Source: UBA12567 sp964598425 (GTDB lineage: Bacteria > Planctomycetota > Phycisphaerae > Phycisphaerales > SM1A02). From it: DNA of 64,000 nt. Positions 58,921 through 64,000 of the stretch are shown one piece after another. The notes below the pieces were generated by a model that saw only the letters and a list, made by a program, of their open reading frames with translations, was not told where the DNA came from and ran no database searches. The position numbers and the translations under genes were made by a program. The number at the start of each line of letters is the position of its first letter. Positions within the stretch are counted from its first letter, which is position 1. The stretch is taken from assembly GCA_964598425.1 (NCBI GenBank), contig CAZRBV010000013.1:1-64000 (forward strand). Reading direction: 5' to 3'.

Positions 58921-59706
58921 TCAGATGACCTTGGCTTCTTCATGGAGCAGGCGCACGAGTTCGCGGGCCATTTCCGCTGGCTCACCTTCAAGCATCTGAC
59001 AAGCACCACCTGTTTGTGGAGGTTGCAACCGATCAAAGACTGTACTTGAGCCCGCAGCATCCATGACTGCGGCTGCGTCGACCACATCAACGGACTTCTT
59101 CTTGGCCTTCATGATCATTGGAAGCGCCGGATACCGAGGATCAACGAGCCCCTTGTCGCAGGTCAGCAGAAGCGGCAGGTCTACTTCCATCACAAGGTCG
59201 CCCCCGTCCACTCGGCGGCGGAGTCGAGCGCGGCTCGCTTCATCATTGAGTTCCAGGCTGCAAATGCCACCGACGTGCGGAAGATCCAGATACTCGGCAA
59301 GCGCTGGCCCCAGTTCTCCCGAATCATTGTCGATGACCTTCTTGCCGCAGAGCACAAGATCGGGCGCCAGATCGGAATGCCTGATGGTTGCTGCAAGCAA
59401 TCTGGCCATGGCGACCTCGTCATGCAACGGAAGTGAGTCTCCCACCAGGTGCACGCCTCGGTCTGCGCCCATCGCCAGGGCTGTTCGAAGCACGCCCGTA
59501 GCCGAGGCCTCGCCCGCAGTAAGAACAACGATTTCTTCGACATCCCAATCCCGCTCGCGGATCTGAACTGCCTGTTCAACGGCGAACTCATCAAAGGGGC
59601 TGCAGACAAACTTCACGCCAGCCGGATCAATGCCTGAGCCGTCGTCCAGGACTCGCACGACAGCGCGGGAGTCGGGAACCTGCATGGCAACGACGAGGAG
59701 TCTCAT
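58921..59706 (-). CDS. etfB: Electron transfer flavoprotein beta subunit
   Basis: The product has 261 residues, start MRLLVVAMQVPDSRAVVRVL at ATG 59706. The ribosome-binding site is weak; upstream reading to 59814 would add a hydrophobic segment with no role in EtfB. Typical features: VCSPFDEFAVEQAVQIRERD, VVLTAGEASATGVLRTALAM and the AMP-binding GKKVIDNDSGELGPALAEYL. It is the first gene of the etfB-etfA-EMO operon. Together they should link glutaryl-CoA dehydrogenase and other acyl-CoA dehydrogenases to the membrane. Confidence 0.88.
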   Translation of the reverse strand: MRLLVVAMQVPDSRAVVRVLDDGSGIDPAGVKFVCSPFDEFAVEQAVQIRERDWDVEEIVVLTAGEASATGVLRTALAMGADRGVHLVGDSLPLHDEVAMARLLAATIRHSDLAPDLVLCGKKVIDNDSGELGPALAEYLDLPHVGGICSLELNDEASRARLRRRVDGGDLVMEVDLPLLLTCDKGLVDPRYPALPMIMKAKKKSVDVVDAAAVMDAAGSSTVFDRLQPPQTGGACQMLEGEPAEMARELVRLLHEEAKVI

Positions 59707-59755
59707 AGGGAAAATCCGGCAGAGGAATAAATCTAGACAAACTGGTACATATATC

Positions 59756-59764
59756 AGTATAGCA
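59756..59764 (-). promoter_or_regulatory. Candidate extended -10 promoter of the etf operon
   Basis: On the minus strand TGCTATACT gives an extended -10 (TG-C-TATACT) with no good -35 at the usual distance. The leader to ATG 59706 would be about 42 bases. Between them lies a TCTAGA-centred AT-rich stretch (59731-59737) that may be regulatory. Confidence 0.4.
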
Positions 59765-59827
59765 CAGAATTCGGCTGCACTTGTGCCGCTCAAAGCCCCC
59801 TGCAGGGCATTCAAACAGCTTCAAAGC

Positions 59828-62800
59828 TTACCAGCAGGGCCCCCAGCCAGATAGCACGGCCAGCAAGTCATCAGTACCAACGTAGCCATCGCCGTTGATG
59901 TCTTCCGGGCAGGGCGTACCGCAGGATCCCCAGGCACCCACGATGGCCAGCAGGTCATCGGCACCGACATCCCCCGATTGATCCAGATCGGCTTCGCAGG
60001 GGTCAACCGTGCCAATGTCCGTCTTCAGGATTCGCACGATATCGGCTCGATCGAAGACGCCGGTGTACGGATGAGAGTTGTCCTTGAGCTGCACGCCCTG
60101 CTCATCGATGAAGCGATCGAGCTGCTGCACTTCGACGAACACGCGCTCGCACGGTGACGACGAGGGCACATCGCCGATCACAACCGGGCTGATCGGATCG
60201 CTGACATCCACAATCTGCAGGCCGAAGTCGGCGTTGGCTATCACGGCATAATCGTCCACGCCCGGAGGCGCCAGCTGGCTGTTGACGTCCACATCAGCTG
60301 CAAATCCCGCGAGCGTGGTGACGTGCGATGCTGAAGCGATCGTGTCGGGCTGCGTCATGTCGAAGATGTGCAGACCGTCATCGCCAGCAGCGACGTAGAG
60401 ATAGTCGTGCTCACGCGATGGTTCCGCTGCCGAAGCAGGGAGCCACCGAGAATACGCGTCGAGCCCGTAGGCACCAGCGGCAATCGGCAGTCCGCTGATC
60501 AGCGTCGGCGACTCAAAGTCCGGCAGAAGATCGACAACATGCACGCCGTAGTCCGGATCGGCGACGTAGGCCCGAACGGCAAAGTCTGATCCGCTCTGGT
60601 AATGGCCCATGAGCTGAACGTCTACTGCGTTGATGCCCGAGACCTCCGCCGCGATGGCAGGGTTCAGATCATCTGACACATCCACGATGGCAAGGCCATC
60701 TTCGCCCATCGAAACAAAGAGGTGAATCCCCCACTGCGTCACCCGCTGCGCACCGGGAAGGGCAATCGTGGTGATGTACGTCGGCGAGTCGGGATGCCTG
60801 CTGTCATAGACGCGAATGCCGACGCCAGCCTCGACCACATAGAGGTACCGCGCCTTGCGTTCCACGTCAATCGCAATGCAATCAGTGAGTTCCCAGATTG
60901 GGTTGATCGGCGCATCAGGGCAGCGGTCGTAGAGCTTCACGCCGCCAGATCCAAGGGCCACATACAGGAAGTCGGCGGTTCCTTCGATCACATTCGGAAT
61001 CGACACCATGCCATAGGCCGGCACGCCATCGACCACGGGATCAGACGGAACCGGAGTCAGCGGATCGGCCCACCGATCATGCGCGGAAACGCCCGACATA
61101 CCAGCTCCGTGCACGAATGTCCGCGCGATATCAACACTGCCCGTACCAAACCCCAGGGTCGGCGGCGAGCGATGGCATTCTGCGCAGGTTCGCACTTCGC
61201 CAGCGCCGCGGACTGTGTGTGGCTGCACCGGGTTGTGCGCAAGGCCAGAAATACCGCTGCCCGACACCGGCATGACGTAGTCCAGCAGCTTTGTTCCGTC
61301 GGCTGCCGTAACGTCGGCGATCGGCATGCACGAGACGATGTAGGGCGCAATGCGGCCATCGCTGTTGGGACCGATCGAGAACTGCCGCAAGGCTTCGAAG
61401 ATCTTGTTGTTCGTCGTGACCTTGCCGACCTCGTAATCGCCGGTCCAGTAGTTCAGCCCCATCTGCGTCTCATCACGCTCGAAGTGACAGCCATAGCAGT
61501 TTGGCACCCACGAAGTGTGGCAGGCATAGCACTCGAGGCCACCAGTGTCTTTGAGGTGATGGTGCCCCATCGCCTGCGCTGCCTTGGGATTCGAAGCCAC
61601 AACGTCTGAGGTCATTGGAATCGGATGATTGGTGTCATCAACCTTGCTTGTGAGCATCCAGTTGCCGTCTGTGTCCTGCCACGTATTCGGCATCGGCGCA
61701 CCGTCATGGTCGGCCATGGACGGCTCTGTGTCATGCGTACCGTGGCATGTGCGGCACTCAATCTTGGTCGCGCGGTCCATGTGACTGTAGATGTTGCCGT
61801 CGCCCATGATCTCGGTCTTCACATGGCAATCGATGCAGTGCATACCAAGCTCGTGGTGAATGTCGGGGGGATTCGCATCCGCAACTGTGTAGTGGTAATT
61901 GGAATTGAACTTCTCATCGGTCGTACCAGGCACACCTGGGCCAGATGGAAGGCGAGGAGGCATCTGTGCGCGGCCTGTGAATGAAAGACCGATGCGAGCG
62001 CCGCGGTGGTGGCAGTGCAGGCACTGCTCGGTCGGAACGCGGCGTGTAATGGTGTGGGTGCGAGGATGACCGGGCTGGGTGTGGTCGATGGACATGTCGG
62101 CGCTTTGTGACAGCCCATCGTTGTCATACAGCATGTGACAGGCCGCGCAGCCGTCGGCGCGGTACAGGCCGTTTTGCCCCTCGGCCCCTCGGTATCCCTT
62201 GCCCCGCGACCAGAGGTGGCAGCGAGAACACGCCTGCGACGGCACTGCGGTGTAGTGCGTTGCAGCTTCGAGCGGGTCGCCGCTACCGTCGTAGATCAAG
62301 AGGTCAAGCAGAGACTCGACCGCCCCTTCAGGCACCCAACCGTCATCGTCTTCGATTGCGAAGGTTCCGTAGACAGCCTCCTTGGTATCAACGACGTTGT
62401 TCTCGTAGAAGCCGCCGGAATAATGTCCGGCTGTCGTCGCCATCATGCTCTTGAGCAGATCACGGGTCGCGTTGGAGTGGCACATCCCGCAGACCTGTTG
62501 CGAGGCGCGGAGGTTGGATGGATTGACAAATCGTTGGTACTCAAGATCGTCATCGATGGGAGGAATGGCGGCGCCGTACACGACGTTGCCATTCGGATGC
62601 ACGTGGGCAAGTTCTTTGGTCGTGGCATCGGGATCGCCACCATGGCAGAACGTGCAGTCCAGATCGAGGCCTGCCATGTTCGCAGTCGCCGACTCAAGTT
62701 CACCGTGACACTCAAGGCACCCCGGATACACCGCGCCGCGCGCGCCCGGCTCGCGGCGGACGCATTGCTCGATCCACTCAACGCCGTCCGGCGTCTCAAC

Positions 62801-63007
62801 GCGGACCGGCCCGATTCCGGGCGTAAAGCTCAGCGGCACATCAACACTGGCAAAGCCGTGTGATGGGGCGGATACGTGGGGGTTCGCAACTCCACTCCGA
62901 GTCCCGGACATTCCCGGCATCCCGCAGGCAAGACCTGCAGCGCAGAGCATCCCAGCCAAGGCGGTCCATCGAGGACCCCACCCGTGGTTCAACAGTCTTC
63001 TCGCCAT
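59828..63007 (-). CDS. 11-haem cytochrome c lipoprotein with LVIVD propeller and dockerin module
   Basis: The product has 1059 residues. The ATG at 63007 follows GGAGATGG. The signal peptide ends in the lipobox LAAGLAC-like AGLACG, so it is probably lipid-anchored and surface-exposed. The first 590 residues carry eleven CxxCH haem c motifs: CLECH, CTFCH, CGMCH, CSRCH, CAACH, CLHCH, CIDCH, CRTCH, CYACH, CYGCH and CAECH. The next 330 residues are LVIVD-type repeats (DFLYVALGSGGVKLYD, YLYVVEAGVGIRVYDS, LFVSMGEDGLAIVDVSD, AVIANADFGLQIVDVSD), a beta-propeller. The tail is two dockerin repeats (DLDQSGDVGADDLLAIVGAW). It is divergent from the Cys-rich gene at 63335. A role in extracellular or cell-surface electron transfer is likely but inferred. 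The fusion is unusual. Confidence 0.85.
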   Translation of the reverse strand: MARRLLNHGWGPRWTALAGMLCAAGLACGMPGMSGTRSGVANPHVSAPSHGFASVDVPLSFTPGIGPVRVETPDGVEWIEQCVRREPGARGAVYPGCLECHGELESATANMAGLDLDCTFCHGGDPDATTKELAHVHPNGNVVYGAAIPPIDDDLEYQRFVNPSNLRASQQVCGMCHSNATRDLLKSMMATTAGHYSGGFYENNVVDTKEAVYGTFAIEDDDGWVPEGAVESLLDLLIYDGSGDPLEAATHYTAVPSQACSRCHLWSRGKGYRGAEGQNGLYRADGCAACHMLYDNDGLSQSADMSIDHTQPGHPRTHTITRRVPTEQCLHCHHRGARIGLSFTGRAQMPPRLPSGPGVPGTTDEKFNSNYHYTVADANPPDIHHELGMHCIDCHVKTEIMGDGNIYSHMDRATKIECRTCHGTHDTEPSMADHDGAPMPNTWQDTDGNWMLTSKVDDTNHPIPMTSDVVASNPKAAQAMGHHHLKDTGGLECYACHTSWVPNCYGCHFERDETQMGLNYWTGDYEVGKVTTNNKIFEALRQFSIGPNSDGRIAPYIVSCMPIADVTAADGTKLLDYVMPVSGSGISGLAHNPVQPHTVRGAGEVRTCAECHRSPPTLGFGTGSVDIARTFVHGAGMSGVSAHDRWADPLTPVPSDPVVDGVPAYGMVSIPNVIEGTADFLYVALGSGGVKLYDRCPDAPINPIWELTDCIAIDVERKARYLYVVEAGVGIRVYDSRHPDSPTYITTIALPGAQRVTQWGIHLFVSMGEDGLAIVDVSDDLNPAIAAEVSGINAVDVQLMGHYQSGSDFAVRAYVADPDYGVHVVDLLPDFESPTLISGLPIAAGAYGLDAYSRWLPASAAEPSREHDYLYVAAGDDGLHIFDMTQPDTIASASHVTTLAGFAADVDVNSQLAPPGVDDYAVIANADFGLQIVDVSDPISPVVIGDVPSSSPCERVFVEVQQLDRFIDEQGVQLKDNSHPYTGVFDRADIVRILKTDIGTVDPCEADLDQSGDVGADDLLAIVGAWGSCGTPCPEDINGDGYVGTDDLLAVLSGWGPCW

Positions 63008-63334
63008 GGAATCACCATCTCCAAGCCAAACGCACGGCCCGCACCCATCTGGCAAGGATCGGATCAAGAGACCTCCATGTCCAGTATTACTCCTCAAGAA
63101 TCCCAAATCCGCCCCGCACCGGTGGACACCCACCACGCCAAAGCCGCCTCAGGGGCCGAGTATCCCCGATGAGACGGCAGGACCAGTCGCCGCCCACACA
63201 CCCGAAGTGGCTCCCCAAACGCCTGTTGTGCCATTTTTTCCCCCCTGCCATCCTTGGCTGACAGAAACCAGCTCGCTCCACGGAGACATAGCGAGGAAGC
63301 CCCCGCTTCCACCACATCACCACTGGAGATCGCC
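63008..63334. other. Divergent intergenic region, no gene seen
   Basis: This 327-bp stretch separates the cytochrome gene (minus) from the Cys-rich repeat gene (plus). It should hold both promoters. I see no recognisable riboswitch, tRNA, or clear -10/-35 pair. It is GC-rich with a pyrimidine-rich run near 63235-63255. Confidence 0.4.
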
Positions 63335-64000
63335 ATGAACCCCCGAACCTCACGCCAACAGCTTCTCGCTGCAACACTCATCGCTTCTGCCCTGTCCACC
63401 CTTGGCGCAGCCACCCTCGCTGCCTCCGATGATCCATCAGGGGCCTGCTGCTACGACGACCCAGACGCAGGCGGCCTCGTATGTATCGAGGTGTCCCCGA
63501 ACCAGTGCTCAGACCTTGGTGGATTCCACTACGGCGTGGGAACTTCCTGCAGCGATCCATTCGTCGAGTGCGAGCCACTCGCGATCACCGGAGCATGCTG
63601 CTACGAAGACGCATCCGGTTGGAACTGCGCGGTGCTTGAGGACTACAAGTGCGCTGATCTTGGCGGAACCTGGTATTCGGGTCTGCCTTGCAGCGATTCC
63701 TCAATTGTGTGCCCCCCTGAACATGACGAGGGAGCCTGCTGCTTCGAAGAAGACAGCGGCTGGAACTGCTTTGTCATTACGGAGTCCAAGTGCGACGACT
63801 TCGGCGGCACGTGGTACCCGGGACTCTCCTGCAGTGATCCTTCGATCGAGTGCCCTCCGGTGATTGACACCGGCGCATGTTGTTACGAAGACTCCGAGTT
63901 CGGTCTTGTGTGTGTCGAGATGATCGAAGAGTATTGCGTCGACCTCGGCGGCTATTGGTATGGCCCCGGGAGCGTCTGCAGCGACCCGTTCGTCGAATGT
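63335..64000 (+). CDS. Exported Cys-rich repeat protein (5' part; runs off the window)
   Basis: The reading frame is open from ATG 63335 to the edge of the window (222 codons, no stop). A GGAGAT site lies upstream. MNPRTSRQQLLAATLIASALSTLG is the signal peptide, ending near ALAAS-type residues. The mature part is four repeats of about 45 residues, each with six Cys: GACCYEDxxGWNCxVx5CxDLGGTWYxGxxCSDPxxEC (for example GACCYEDASGWNCAVLEDYK and LGGTWYSGLPCSDSS). The pattern is like the Cys-rich repeats of planctomycete and myxobacterial surface proteins. Six Cys per repeat suggest three disulfides each. Function unknown. The repeats may continue beyond the right edge. Confidence 0.75.
   Translation, partial: MNPRTSRQQLLAATLIASALSTLGAATLAASDDPSGACCYDDPDAGGLVCIEVSPNQCSDLGGFHYGVGTSCSDPFVECEPLAITGACCYEDASGWNCAVLEDYKCADLGGTWYSGLPCSDSSIVCPPEHDEGACCFEEDSGWNCFVITESKCDDFGGTWYPGLSCSDPSIECPPVIDTGACCYEDSEFGLVCVEMIEEYCVDLGGYWYGPGSVCSDPFVEC

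Noticed and set aside
60368..61984. Plus-strand open frames over the multiheme cytochrome gene
   Set aside because: They are antisense to eleven haem motifs and LVIVD repeats and carry no motifs of their own.

Overview
The window looks like a chromosomal segment of a planctomycete, probably of the Phycisphaerae type. At least seven large secreted proteins end in the same two-repeat dockerin-like calcium module (typically ...DLLxVIxxWGxC). There are also CotH/lamin-tail, arylsulfotransferase-like, LVIVD-repeat and Cys-rich repeat proteins, and a MoxR/DUF58/VWA operon, all common in that group. Taxonomy is inferred from gene style only; there is no rRNA gene here.

Layout. 1-1.5 kb: the end of an integrated element, with a truncated tyrosine recombinase and a duplicated 3' part of a tRNA-Gly gene. 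1.5-13.3 kb: accessory and secreted proteins (monoheme cytochrome, ABM-domain membrane protein, Cys-rich proteins, beta-carbonic anhydrase, DinB protein, CotH and arylsulfotransferase-like proteins). Two genes here, a guanine deaminase and the CotH gene, each carry one in-frame amber codon. 13.4-23.8 kb: a tightly overlapping thioredoxin-MoxR-DUF58-VWA (Bat/aerotolerance-like) operon. 24-28.4 kb: aspartate 4-decarboxylase, aspartate:alanine antiporter and periplasmic asparaginase, a proton-motive decarboxylation module. 28.4-30.9 kb: an astacin-like protease and a phytase-like protein, both with dockerin modules. 31-32.5 kb: molybdenum-cofactor maturation genes (MocA-like, XdhC).

32.6-59.7 kb is the main find: what appears to be a complete anaerobic benzoyl-CoA catabolic locus. 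A 14-gene minus-strand operon (51.2 down to 33.8 kb) has a good sigma70-type promoter and many ATGA/GTGA overlaps. It encodes the ring hydrolase (oah), an SDR, dienoyl-CoA hydratase (dch), 6-hydroxycyclohexenecarbonyl-CoA dehydrogenase (had), a second HgdB/activase pair, a 1137-residue three-part fusion ending in an acyl-CoA ligase, a thiolase, a dehydrogenase-hydratase fusion, ATP-dependent benzoyl-CoA reductase (bcrC-B-A-D), and a small CxxC protein. Glutaryl-CoA dehydrogenase lies just beyond. Divergently, a TetR regulator precedes a molybdenum hydroxylase resembling 4-hydroxybenzoyl-CoA reductase. Facing these is etfB-etfA-membrane FeS oxidoreductase, which would pass acyl-CoA dehydrogenase electrons to menaquinone. 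Together: aromatic acyl-CoA to benzoyl-CoA, reductive dearomatisation, hydrolytic ring opening, beta-oxidation to glutaryl-CoA, crotonyl-CoA and acetyl-CoA. A dedicated ferredoxin, transporter and classical benzoate-CoA ligase are not seen.

59.8-64 kb: an 11-heme cytochrome c lipoprotein fused to an LVIVD propeller and a dockerin module, then a Cys-rich repeat protein running off the right edge.
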